Shown here one piece after another: positions 1 through 7,908 of a stretch of DNA of 64,000 nucleotides (the first letter of the stretch is position 1; every line of letters begins with the position of its first letter). Below the pieces are notes generated by a model. The model worked only from the letters and a program-made list of their open reading frames with translations, was not told the DNA's origin and made no database searches. The DNA lies in NCBI GenBank assembly GCA_017620335.1, contig JAFZQO010000015.1, positions 26,842 to 90,841 of the forward strand, read 5' to 3'. The translations under genes and the position numbers were made by a program. The stretch comes from Bacteroidales bacterium. Lineage in GTDB: Bacteria; Bacteroidota; Bacteroidia; Bacteroidales; UBA932.

Positions 1-1
1 C

Positions 2-1855
2 GGCGGCTCCGGCCCTTTCAAGGCCATCGCCGTCAGTGAGGCGAGCCTCCCTGACTTTACCGTTTACCGTCCCGAGAAGCTGCTCGAGGCCGCCGGCACG
101 GACGGCACGCTTCCCGTCATCATCTTCGGTAACGGCGGTTGCGCCAACTCCTCGCTCGGCCACGAGCGTTTCCTTTCTGATCTAGCCTCCTATGGTTACG
201 TCATCGTGGCCATAGGTCCTTTCCAGGAGTCCAGGCCTATGCCGGGTCCCGGCGCTGCCGCTCCGGCAGGTCCGAGGCCTGGCGGCCAGCCCGGCGCCCA
301 GCCCGGCGGTCAGAGGCCCGGTGGACAGCCCGGTGCACAGATGCCCGGCGGCCAGAGGCCCGGTGGACAACCTGGAGCACAGATGCCAGGAGGCCAGAGG
401 CCCGGCGCCCCTGCTGCGGGAGCTCCGAGACCCGGCGGACAGATGCCCGGCGCCCAGGCGCCTGCAGTCCAGATGGCGGTCGCTACCGAGTCCTACCAGA
501 TGTTCCAGGCCCTCGACTGGATCACCAACAAGGCTGCTGACCAGAATAGCGAGTATTATGGTGCCGTCAACGCCAACCAGGTGGCTGCGATGGGCATGTC
601 CTGCGGCGGATGCCAGGCGATCTACCTGTCCTGCGACCCCCGCGTCAAGACTCTTGTAGTACTCAACTCCGGCATGGGCACCATGACCCTTGCGAACGCC
701 ACTCCCCAGAATGTCAGGGCGATACATTCACCCACGGTATACATCACCGGCGGTGAGACCGACATCGCGTACAAGAACGCCGAGATCGACTACAACACCC
801 TTACCGACGTCCCCGTGGCTTGGGTCAACTTCCCTGTGGGCCACGGCGGCACTTACGCCGAGGAGTTCGGCGGCGAATTCTCCCGCATGGCCCGCACCTG
901 GCTCGACTATGTGTTCAAGGGCCACAACGAGGGCGAGCGCCTCTTCAAGAACCTCGACCTGACAGGCTTCGACGGCTGGACCGCAGTGTCCAAGAACTTC
1001 GAAGGCCGCCTGGTGCCGCGCGCGAACCGCGACGCCACCATGGAGGCTTACAAGGCCCTCCGTCCGACCCCGGACAAGTGGGCGAAGCCGACCGGCCCCT
1101 ACAAGGTGGTCATGGAGGTTGACGAGACCTGCCCCGACCACACCATCTACCGTCCCGAGGACCTGAGCAAGTTCTCGGCGAAGAATCCTCTCCCCATCAT
1201 CGTGATGTCCGGCCCCGGCTGCGACTATGACGGAGACTCCTACCGTCCGTTCTGGACCGAGGTCGCTTCCTACGGCTATGTGGTCGTCGCCTCCGGTCTT
1301 CCCGTAAGGGAGGGTTACCGCGCCGCCATGGGCTTCAACAAGGCCACCAGCTACGAGCTCGCCCTCGAGTGGGCCGCCGCCGAGAACGTCCGCAAGGACA
1401 GCAAGTATTTCGGCAAGCTGGCACCGGACAACTGCGCCGCGATGGGCCAGTCCTGCGGAGGTTTCCTTACCGCCGGCTACATGAACGACCCGCGCATGAA
1501 GTGCCTCATGTTCTGGAACGCCGGCGGCACGCCGACGGGCGAGGACGCCGCACAGCCTTCCTGCCCGGTGGCTTTCTTCTCCGCCGACAATGACATGGCG
1601 CTGGCCGGTGCGACCGCATCCTACAACGCCGTGAACGCCGTGCCGACCTTCTTCGGCAAGTGCGACATCCCGGGAGACGCCCACGGCGGCACCTTCCGCG
1701 AGGTCAACGGAGGCCCTTACGGCAAGGCCGCGGTGGCATGGCTGAACTGGCACCTGAAGGGCCAGACCAAGTATGCCAAGAACTTCAAGCCCGGCAAGCA
1801 GGGCCTCTTCAAGGACGCCCGCTGGCTTGAGACCCAGTCCAAGAACATCAAATAA
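2..1855 (+). CDS. Tandem alpha/beta-hydrolase protein, 5' partial
   Basis: The reading frame is open from base 2, so the start lies outside the window; the GTG at 206 is internal. Two alpha/beta-hydrolase domains follow each other. Domain 1 has the nucleophile elbow GMSCGG (Ser codon 599) and a catalytic-type His in GHGGTY (codon 842). Domain 2 has GQSCGG (Ser codon 1451) and DAHGGTF (His codon 1682). Domain 1 is interrupted at about 240-470 by a Pro/Gly/Gln-rich stretch built of RPGGQPGAQ-like units; domain 2 has no such insert. The fold resembles the dienelactone-hydrolase/cutinase group of secreted esterases. It is followed after 9 nt by a single-domain relative and then GH32, so it probably removes ester groups for a glycan locus. 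Substrate unknown. Confidence 0.8.
   Translation, partial: GGSGPFKAIAVSEASLPDFTVYRPEKLLEAAGTDGTLPVIIFGNGGCANSSLGHERFLSDLASYGYVIVAIGPFQESRPMPGPGAAAPAGPRPGGQPGAQPGGQRPGGQPGAQMPGGQRPGGQPGAQMPGGQRPGAPAAGAPRPGGQMPGAQAPAVQMAVATESYQMFQALDWITNKAADQNSEYYGAVNANQVAAMGMSCGGCQAIYLSCDPRVKTLVVLNSGMGTMTLANATPQNVRAIHSPTVYITGGETDIAYKNAEIDYNTLTDVPVAWVNFPVGHGGTYAEEFGGEFSRMARTWLDYVFKGHNEGERLFKNLDLTGFDGWTAVSKNFEGRLVPRANRDATMEAYKALRPTPDKWAKPTGPYKVVMEVDETCPDHTIYRPEDLSKFSAKNPLPIIVMSGPGCDYDGDSYRPFWTEVASYGYVVVASGLPVREGYRAAMGFNKATSYELALEWAAAENVRKDSKYFGKLAPDNCAAMGQSCGGFLTAGYMNDPRMKCLMFWNAGGTPTGEDAAQPSCPVAFFSADNDMALAGATASYNAVNAVPTFFGKCDIPGDAHGGTFREVNGGPYGKAAVAWLNWHLKGQTKYAKNFKPGKQGLFKDARWLETQSKNIK
250..466 (+). repeat. 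Degenerate Pro/Gly/Gln-coding tandem repeat
   Basis: In-frame repeats encode variants of RPGGQPGAQ(M)PGGQ. At DNA level the unit is roughly 42 bases (CCCGGCGGCCAGAGGCCC and related blocks) and recurs with few changes between about 300 and 400. It lies inside hydrolase domain 1, between the strand ending in VAIGPF and the helix beginning YQMFQALDW. It is a coding low-complexity repeat, not a CRISPR. Confidence 0.8.
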
Positions 1856-1864
1856 CCTTTGAAG

Positions 1865-2818
1865 ATGAGAAGGTTCGCATTTGTCCTCTGCGCGTTGTGC
1901 GCATTGACCCTGGCGGCCGTGTCCTGCAGGGACAAGGCCGTGGATACCGTCTATTCCGTCGTGGCAGACGAGGAGATGTTCCAGGGTTACACCGTCTTCT
2001 ATCCCGAGGACCTGACCGCTTTCCCGAAGAAGGACAAGCTCCCCGTGCTGGTGATGTCCGGTCCCGGATGCGTCAAGTCCGCGGCGCCTTTCCGTCCCTT
2101 CTTCGAGGAGATGGCCGCCCACGGCTATCTGATGATAGCCTGCGGCCCCCTGACCATGGGACCCAGGCCCGGCGCCGCCCCGCGCCCGGAGGGGGAAGCT
2201 CGTCCTGAAGGGGACCAGCGCCCCGCCGGCGCTCCGATGATGATGAGCCAGAACACCAAGGAGGACATGCTCGCTGCCATCGACTGGGCCTTCGCCGAGA
2301 ACGAAAGGCCGGACAGTCCCTTCTTCGGCAAGGTCGACACCAAGCATGTTTCCGTCATGGGCCAGTCCTGCGGCGGCATACTCTGCCTTGACATAATGGA
2401 GGATCCGCGCATCACCCTGCTGACCATGTTCAACACCGGCCTGTTCTCCGCTCCTGCGGGCGGAGGCGGATTCAGCATGGGTTCCGTACAGTCCGAACCC
2501 AAGGAGGATGTTTTCGCACGCCTGCACGTGCCCATCGCGTATTTCGTGGGAGGCACCGACATGGCCCGTCCGAACGCCACGGACGACTATCCTTACATCA
2601 ATGACGTCCCCGCGTTCCTTGCGGTCCGCGAGATTGAGGGCGACGCCCACGGAGGCACTTTCCGCGAAGAGAAGGGAGGAGCGTTCGGCGAGGCCGCGCT
2701 GGCCTGGCTGGACTGGAACCTCAAGGGCCGCAAGGCCGCGGAGAAGAAGTTCCTCGGACAGGACAACATCTTCGATTCGGACCCCCTCTGGATCGAGTAC
2801 AAGCACAAGAATATCTAA
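1865..2818 (+). CDS. Alpha/beta-hydrolase lipoprotein
   Basis: A 317-residue protein starting at ATG 1865. The upstream in-frame TTG is rejected because the ATG gives a clean lipoprotein signal ending in LAAVSC. It has a single hydrolase domain: elbow GQSCGG (Ser168), acidic residue in GGTD (Asp232), and His262 in GDAHGGTF. It is paralogous to the tandem protein upstream and carries a shorter Pro/Gly/Glu-rich insert (about residues 98-121) at the same place in the fold. Expected to be a surface or periplasmic esterase acting with the GH32 enzyme 10 nt downstream. The family assignment is firm; the substrate is an inference. Confidence 0.85.
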   Translation: MRRFAFVLCALCALTLAAVSCRDKAVDTVYSVVADEEMFQGYTVFYPEDLTAFPKKDKLPVLVMSGPGCVKSAAPFRPFFEEMAAHGYLMIACGPLTMGPRPGAAPRPEGEARPEGDQRPAGAPMMMSQNTKEDMLAAIDWAFAENERPDSPFFGKVDTKHVSVMGQSCGGILCLDIMEDPRITLLTMFNTGLFSAPAGGGGFSMGSVQSEPKEDVFARLHVPIAYFVGGTDMARPNATDDYPYINDVPAFLAVREIEGDAHGGTFREEKGGAFGEAALAWLDWNLKGRKAAEKKFLGQDNIFDSDPLWIEYKHKNI

Positions 2819-2828
2819 ACCTGAGAGT

Positions 2829-4640
2829 ATGAAAGCAAGACCGTTCCTCATACCGCTCCTGCTGATGCCCCTGCTCCTTTCCTGCGGGCGGGGGCCGGCC
2901 GGACGGTATATGATCATCCCTATACGGGAGGCGAACGACGAGATCACCGTCACAATCGAAAAGGGCGGGGAAACGCTTTATGTGGCCGACATCCGCCTGG
3001 CTAGGGAGGGTGAAGGGGCCGATTACTGCGTGCCCATGGACCTGGAGCATTTCGGCGCCGCGAAGAAGGACGTGCATTTTTCCGGAATAGAGGCGGACGA
3101 AGCTTGGAAGCTGATATCCTTCTCCAACAAGACTCCGGAGATACCCGCCGACAAGTACAGGCCGGTGTACCATCATACGCCGCCATACGGATGGATGAAC
3201 GACGCCAACGGCCTGTTCTACAAGGACGGGCTGTACCACCTGTACTACCAGTACAATCCTTACGCCTGTGTCTGGGGCAACATGCACTGGGGCCATTCCA
3301 CCAGTCCTGACATGGTCCACTGGGAGCACCAGCCCGTCGCCATCTACCGTGACGGGTACGGCCACATCTTCTCCGGAAGCTCGGTGGTGGACCATGCCAA
3401 TACCGCCGGTTTCGGCGAGGGGGCGGTCGTGTCCTTCTACTCTTCCTACAACACGCAGAGGGAGTATGTCCAGACGCAGTGCCTGGCGTACAGCCTGGAC
3501 GACGGTATGACCTTCACCAAGTATGAGGGCAATCCCGTCCTGGTGCCCTTTGACGGCATAAAGGATTTCCGCGACCCTAAGGTGTTCTGGTACGAGCCGG
3601 AGCAGAAGTGGATCATGATAGTCTCCGCCGACAAGGAAATGCGTTTCTATACCTCGCAGAACCTCAAGGAGTGGGAATACATGAGCGGCTGGGGCGAGGG
3701 GTACGGCGTCCAGCCCCGCCAGTTCGAGTGCCCGGACTTCTTCCAGCTTACCACTGCGGAAGGGGAGACCAAGTGGGTTATGATAGTCAACGTCAATCCC
3801 GGATGCTACTTCGGCGGCAGCGCAACCCAGTATTTCGTCGGGGAGTTTGACGGGAAGTCATTCACCTGCGATTCTCCCAAGGAGACGGTCAAATGGCTCG
3901 ACTGGGGCAAGGATCACTACGCAACGGTATGCTTCTCCAATACCGGCGACCGCGTCATCGCGGTGCCGTGGATGAGCAATTGGCAGTACGGTACGATAGT
4001 TCCCACCAAGTATTTCAGGAGCGCGAACGCCATCCCGAGGGAACTCGGCCTGTTCAAGGCAGGCGGTGAATTCTACGTCAGCGCGTATCCCGTGGCGGAG
4101 CTTTCCAATCTCGAGAAGGGATCCCGTACCGTCGACGGTATCGTAGCCACGGCGGGCAAGCCTCAGAACGTCAAGCTGTTCGACAAGACCGACGGCGCCT
4201 ATGAACTTGAGATGGACATTAACGTCCCTGCTGTCGGCAGGTCAGGTTTCCGGCTCATGAACGACGCCGGGGATGTAGTGGACATGTACTTCGACGTCCT
4301 GCTGCAGCGTTTCGTGATGGACCGCACCAAGAGCGGCCTCATCGATTTCGCCAATCGCAGCACGACCCACGAGATCGAGAACCACGACCGCCGCAAGACG
4401 AATTCCATGAACTACGTCAACGACTTCGCCCTCGCGACCTGGGCTCCCATGGCCGTCAGGGGACAGCATAAGGTTAAGATACTTTTTGACTTCGACTCGC
4501 TTGAGGTGTTCATCGACGGCGGAAAGGTGGTCATGACCAACCTCGTGTTCCCGGATAAGCCTTATGACGGCCTGGAAGTGTATTCCGACAAGGGACGCTT
4601 CACGGTAGGCAGCCTGAAGGTCACCGCCCTGGGCCTTTAA
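2829..4640 (+). CDS. GH32 lipoprotein (levanase/inulinase-type fructan hydrolase)
   Basis: A 603-residue protein starting at ATG 2829 with a lipoprotein signal (LLLSCG). After an N-terminal beta-rich extension of about 100 residues (similar in position to DUF4980 of other Bacteroidota GH32 enzymes) comes the five-bladed propeller. The three GH32 acidic motifs are present: nucleophile Asp125 in WMNDANG, Asp249 in FRDPK, and acid/base Glu300 in ECPDF. A C-terminal beta-sandwich ends in a GH32C-like DGGKVV segment. It hydrolyses fructosyl linkages in levan, inulin or sucrose-type fructans; the lipid anchor suggests the cell surface. The downstream fructokinase and permease fit fructose as the product. 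Endo versus exo action cannot be told. Confidence 0.93.
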   Translation: MKARPFLIPLLLMPLLLSCGRGPAGRYMIIPIREANDEITVTIEKGGETLYVADIRLAREGEGADYCVPMDLEHFGAAKKDVHFSGIEADEAWKLISFSNKTPEIPADKYRPVYHHTPPYGWMNDANGLFYKDGLYHLYYQYNPYACVWGNMHWGHSTSPDMVHWEHQPVAIYRDGYGHIFSGSSVVDHANTAGFGEGAVVSFYSSYNTQREYVQTQCLAYSLDDGMTFTKYEGNPVLVPFDGIKDFRDPKVFWYEPEQKWIMIVSADKEMRFYTSQNLKEWEYMSGWGEGYGVQPRQFECPDFFQLTTAEGETKWVMIVNVNPGCYFGGSATQYFVGEFDGKSFTCDSPKETVKWLDWGKDHYATVCFSNTGDRVIAVPWMSNWQYGTIVPTKYFRSANAIPRELGLFKAGGEFYVSAYPVAELSNLEKGSRTVDGIVATAGKPQNVKLFDKTDGAYELEMDINVPAVGRSGFRLMNDAGDVVDMYFDVLLQRFVMDRTKSGLIDFANRSTTHEIENHDRRKTNSMNYVNDFALATWAPMAVRGQHKVKILFDFDSLEVFIDGGKVVMTNLVFPDKPYDGLEVYSDKGRFTVGSLKVTALGL

Positions 4641-4666
4641 TAATTGATACAAGTAGTTTTCTAGAT

Positions 4667-5614
4667 ATGAAAAGGATAATCATTACATTGTTTGCACTTG
4701 CACTGTGCGCATCAAGCGTTTTCGCTCAGGCGGAGAAGATCCGCCTTTACGAAGGCAAGGCTCCGGGATCCGAGAAATGGACCCAGCAGGAGTATCTGTT
4801 CGAGTACACCACCGCCATGAACCCCGGTGAGGTCGGTGAATGCATCCTGAACGTCGTGGACCCTGAAATATGGTCATACCTTCCGGCGAAGGGTACCGAG
4901 ACGGGTGCGGCCATCCTCGTCTGTCCCGGCGGTGGATTCACGGCGCTGTCCTGGCACCAGGAGGGCCCCAACGTGGCCAAATGGTTCGCCGAGCACGGCA
5001 TCGCCGCCTTCGTCCTGAAATACCGCATAGCGTATTCCGGCGGCGACTATGAGGAGGCGAAATATGTCGCCGACCATTCCTACGGCAACCAGGGAAGGGA
5101 TGCGCGCATGCGCGAACTCACCGAGAAGCACGCCAAGATCGCCGAGGAGCAGGGCTACGACAGGAGCATGGCATGGGATGACGCCAGGGTCGCCATGACC
5201 TACATCCGCAAGAATGCGGAGAAATACGGCATCAATCCCAAGGCCATCGGCATCATCGGTTTCTCGGCGGGCGGCAACATCGTTTATCACGTGGCGCTCG
5301 ACCATGACGACATGAGCCGTCCGGACTTCCTCGGAATGATCTATCCGGCATGGTTCGAGGCCGAGGTTCCCGCGGACCCGATGCCGCTCTTCATCGCAGC
5401 CAGCACCAGCGAGGCATCCTCCTCGAACGGCTTCGGCGACACCCCCGCGCTTTACAATGCATGGAACAGGACCCGCCAGCCGCTGGAGGTCCATTCCTTC
5501 ACGAGGGGCTTCCACGGTTTCGGATACCGCGACAACGGACAGTCCGTTTACATCTGGCCGACGCTGTTCTATAACTTCCTCGACAACTGCGGCTTGCTGA
5601 ACAAAAACAAGTAG
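4667..5614 (+). CDS. Secreted acetyl-esterase-like alpha/beta hydrolase
   Basis: 315 residues with a Sec signal peptide ending near VFAQA. It has the oxyanion segment CPGGGF, nucleophile Ser200 in GFSAGG and His283 in FHGFG. This matches the esterase/lipase group often called acetyl-xylan-esterase-like in Bacteroidota glycan loci. It follows the GH32 gene after 26 nt and is closed by a terminator, so it is the last gene of the first transcription unit. Likely role: removing acetyl groups from sugar ends in the periplasm. The role is inferred from family and context. Confidence 0.85.
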   Translation: MKRIIITLFALALCASSVFAQAEKIRLYEGKAPGSEKWTQQEYLFEYTTAMNPGEVGECILNVVDPEIWSYLPAKGTETGAAILVCPGGGFTALSWHQEGPNVAKWFAEHGIAAFVLKYRIAYSGGDYEEAKYVADHSYGNQGRDARMRELTEKHAKIAEEQGYDRSMAWDDARVAMTYIRKNAEKYGINPKAIGIIGFSAGGNIVYHVALDHDDMSRPDFLGMIYPAWFEAEVPADPMPLFIAASTSEASSSNGFGDTPALYNAWNRTRQPLEVHSFTRGFHGFGYRDNGQSVYIWPTLFYNFLDNCGLLNKNK

Positions 5615-5638
5615 CATTATTTTTCCATATTTTGGCAG

Positions 5639-5682
5639 TATCCTTCCTTGCTTCGCGGCGAGGAAGGATATTGCTTTTTTTT
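5639..5682 (+). terminator. Intrinsic terminator after the esterase gene
   Basis: A perfect 10-bp stem (TATCCTTCCT 5639-5648 with AGGAAGGATA 5661-5670) and a 12-nt loop are followed by a T-rich run (TTGCTTTTTTTT). It separates the hydrolase/GH32 unit from the permease/kinase/SusCD unit. Confidence 0.85.
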
Positions 5683-5718
5683 GAAAGGATATTGTTCGCC
5701 TGCGCGTAAGGGGAAAGG

Positions 5719-5726
5719 TAAATTTG
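5719..5726 (+). promoter_or_regulatory. -7 promoter box for the permease/SusCD unit
   Basis: TAAATTTG matches the Bacteroidota -7 consensus TAnnTTTG exactly. It lies just after the terminator. A TTG at 5692-5694 is 24 nt upstream, longer than the usual 19-21, so the -33 element is uncertain. Transcription would begin near 5732 and leave a leader of about 140 nt. Confidence 0.55.
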
Positions 5727-5767
5727 TGTTGGACGATCGTTGGTAATTGGTTAATAAATTGGTTGGT

Positions 5768-5859
5768 ATGAAGTCCTGTGCACCGGGACAGCCCGGTGCA
5801 CACGGCTTCATTGAAACAGGGATTTACGATGGATTGTCCGATGATTGATGACACTATCC
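5768..5859 (+). promoter_or_regulatory. Structured leader: long palindrome plus start-proximal hairpin
   Basis: An 11-bp perfect stem (TGTGCACCGGG 5777-5787 with CCCGGTGCACA 5792-5802, loop ACAG) is enclosed by a 6-bp outer helix (ATGAAG 5768-5773 with CTTCAT 5806-5811). A second hairpin pairs GGATTGTC (5831-5838) with GACA-CT-ATCC (5850-5859), ending 12 nt before ATG 5872. It could act as RNA in the leader or as a DNA operator; the sequence does not decide. Confidence 0.6.
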
Positions 5860-5871
5860 AACTTTAACTAT

Positions 5872-7035
5872 ATGGAAAAGAACAAATCCAATCTTTCCCG
5901 ACTGCTGCCGATCATGTTCGCTTTCTTCGCAATGGGATTCGTGGACATGGTGGGCACGGCGACCAACTACGTCAAGGCTGACTTCGCCCTCTCGGACACG
6001 ATGGCGAACTTCCTGCCGTCCATGGTCTTCCTTTGGTTCTTCTTCCTGTCCGTACCTACCGGACTCATGATGAACCGCATCGGAAAGCGCAAGACGGTCC
6101 TTCTCAGCCTTGTGGTGACGGCATTGGCCCTTGTTCTGCCCCTGTGTGCCTACAGCTATCCCGTACTGCTTGTCTCCTTCTGCCTCCTGGGCATTGGAAA
6201 CACGCTGATGCAGGTGTCCCTCAACCCGCTCATCACTTGCGTAGTGAGCGGCGAGAGGCTGGCCAGCACGCTTACCTTCGGGCAGTTCATTAAGGCGATA
6301 GCCTCCTTCATCGCCCCCATTATCGCCAGCTGGGCTTCGGTCCGCTTCGGTAACTGGCTGCTGCTCTATCCCATCTTCCTGGTCTTCGCGATCGTTGCCG
6401 CAGTCTATCTCGGCATGACCAAGATCGAGGAGGAGATTCCGAAAGACAAGTCGTCCAACTTCATCGACTGCCTCAAGCTCCTCGGTGACACCTCCGTGCT
6501 GCTGTTCTTCCTCGGCATCGTCGCCCATGTGGGCATCGACGTCGGTGTGAACACCTGCGCCCCGAAGATCATCATGGAGCGTCTGGGCCTGCCCCTTGAG
6601 AAGGCCGGCATCGCTACCAGCATCTATTTCCTGTTCAGGACGCTCGGCTGCTTCTCCGGCTCGTTCATCCTGGCGAAGTTCCCCCTGAAGAAGTTCTTCG
6701 CTGTGAGTGTCGCCTGCATGGTGCTCTCGATGATAGGCCTGTTTTTATGCCACACCCTCGCCGGCCTGTACGTCGCCATCGCCCTCGTGGGCTTCGGCAA
6801 CTCCAACATCTTCTCGATGGTCTTCTCCCGTGCCCTCCTTTACATGCCTGAGAAGAACAACGAGATGTCCGGCCTTATGATCATGGGCCTGATCGGAGGT
6901 ACGATCTTCCCTCTCCTCATGGGAGTCCTCTCCGACGCCATGGGCACCCAGGTCGGTTCCGTCATCGTGATCAGCGTCGGCGTCGCCTACCTCGTGTACC
7001 TTGCCACCAGGTTCCTTAAAAAGGCTGAGGCATGA
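5872..7035 (+). CDS. MFS sugar permease (FHS/glucose-galactose/fucose permease type)
   Basis: 387 residues with about 12 hydrophobic segments and the MFS loop MMNRIGKRK between helices 2 and 3. It resembles the sugar:proton symporters of the FucP/GlcP group that accompany fructan loci in Bacteroides. ATG 5872 is chosen over ATG 5848 because it begins MEKNKSN directly before helix 1 and because 5848 falls inside a leader hairpin. Its stop overlaps the fructokinase start (ATGA at 7032), so transport and phosphorylation are translationally coupled. The likely substrate is free fructose, crossing the inner membrane. Confidence 0.88.
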   Translation: MEKNKSNLSRLLPIMFAFFAMGFVDMVGTATNYVKADFALSDTMANFLPSMVFLWFFFLSVPTGLMMNRIGKRKTVLLSLVVTALALVLPLCAYSYPVLLVSFCLLGIGNTLMQVSLNPLITCVVSGERLASTLTFGQFIKAIASFIAPIIASWASVRFGNWLLLYPIFLVFAIVAAVYLGMTKIEEEIPKDKSSNFIDCLKLLGDTSVLLFFLGIVAHVGIDVGVNTCAPKIIMERLGLPLEKAGIATSIYFLFRTLGCFSGSFILAKFPLKKFFAVSVACMVLSMIGLFLCHTLAGLYVAIALVGFGNSNIFSMVFSRALLYMPEKNNEMSGLMIMGLIGGTIFPLLMGVLSDAMGTQVGSVIVISVGVAYLVYLATRFLKKAEA

Positions 7036-7877
7036 AAAAGGTGATCGTCGGGATCGGTGAGATCCTCTGGGACATGCTCCCTTCGGGGAAGGCCCTGGGC
7101 GGCGCTCCCGCCAATTTCGCATACCACGCCATGCGCCTAGGCGAGGACGGCTGGGCCGTCAGCGCCGTCGGAGACGACGCCCTTGGACACGAGATCCTCG
7201 ACCTCGTGGAATCCAAGGGCCTCAACCGCATCATTACCGTGACCGATAGGCCTACGGGTACGGTCGAGGTCGAGCTGGACGAAAGGGGAGTGCCCACCTA
7301 CAACATCATGGAGGATGTCGCGTGGGACAACATCCCGTTCACTCCTGAGATGGAGGAGCTGGCGAAGCGTGCGGACGCCGTATGCTTCGGCTCGCTCGTC
7401 CAGAGGATGAACTCCCGCGGATCCGTCCTTTCCTTCGTGCGCGCCATGCGCCCGGACGCCCTCAAGGTGTTCGACATCAACCTCCGCCAGCATTATTACT
7501 CCCCCGAGGTCCTCGAGGAGTCCCTGAAGCTGTCGGACATCCTGAAGATCAACGACGAGGAGATACGCATCGTCGCCGGCATGTTCGGTTTGGGCGACGA
7601 TGACGCCGCCGCCTGCCGTTCGCTCATCGCCACTTACGGCCTGAAACTGGTCATCCTGACCAGGGGCGCCGAAGGCAGCGAGGTGATCACGGCGGACGAA
7701 GTCATTCCGCAGTCCGTCGGACACGTGGACGTCGTCGATACAGTCGGCGCGGGCGACTCCTTCACCGCCGCCTTCGTCGTGGCCTACCTGCGCGGCGACT
7801 CCCTCGCGGACGCCCAGAGGCTGGCCTCTGAAACCGCTTCCTATGTCTGCTCCCGCAAGGGGGCTATGCCACTCTGA
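7032..7877 (+). CDS. PfkB-family fructokinase
   Basis: 281 residues of the ribokinase/PfkB fold. Visible are the N-terminal GEILWDMLP, the sugar-binding GGAPANFAYH, and the ATP/anion-hole motif GAGDSF with catalytic base Asp242. The N-terminal GGAPANFAYH signature is typical of fructokinases in this superfamily. It phosphorylates fructose to fructose-6-phosphate in the cytoplasm. It overlaps the permease stop by 4 nt and precedes susC after 31 nt, the arrangement seen in known fructan loci. Confidence 0.9.
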   Translation: MKKVIVGIGEILWDMLPSGKALGGAPANFAYHAMRLGEDGWAVSAVGDDALGHEILDLVESKGLNRIITVTDRPTGTVEVELDERGVPTYNIMEDVAWDNIPFTPEMEELAKRADAVCFGSLVQRMNSRGSVLSFVRAMRPDALKVFDINLRQHYYSPEVLEESLKLSDILKINDEEIRIVAGMFGLGDDDAAACRSLIATYGLKLVILTRGAEGSEVITADEVIPQSVGHVDVVDTVGAGDSFTAAFVVAYLRGDSLADAQRLASETASYVCSRKGAMPL

Positions 7878-7908
7878 CAATATCCAATTCTAATTAATTA
7901 TCCTACTC

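Noticed and set aside
250-466. Regular repeats that might suggest a CRISPR array
   Set aside because: The repeats are in frame, encode Pro/Gly/Gln, have no unique spacers and lie inside a hydrolase gene.
1853-1867. Frameshift joining the first two hydrolase genes
   Set aside because: The second gene has its own ATG and complete lipoprotein signal, and the first ends after a complete second domain.
728-2953. 741-codon minus-strand open frame, with similar ones at 11130-13172, 23053-25419 and 44371-46329
   Set aside because: Each lies antisense to recognised genes and lacks any domain or motif; composition is typical of antisense frames.
5848-5871. Earlier start of the sugar permease
   Set aside because: The extra eight residues are not family-like and the ATG lies inside a leader hairpin.
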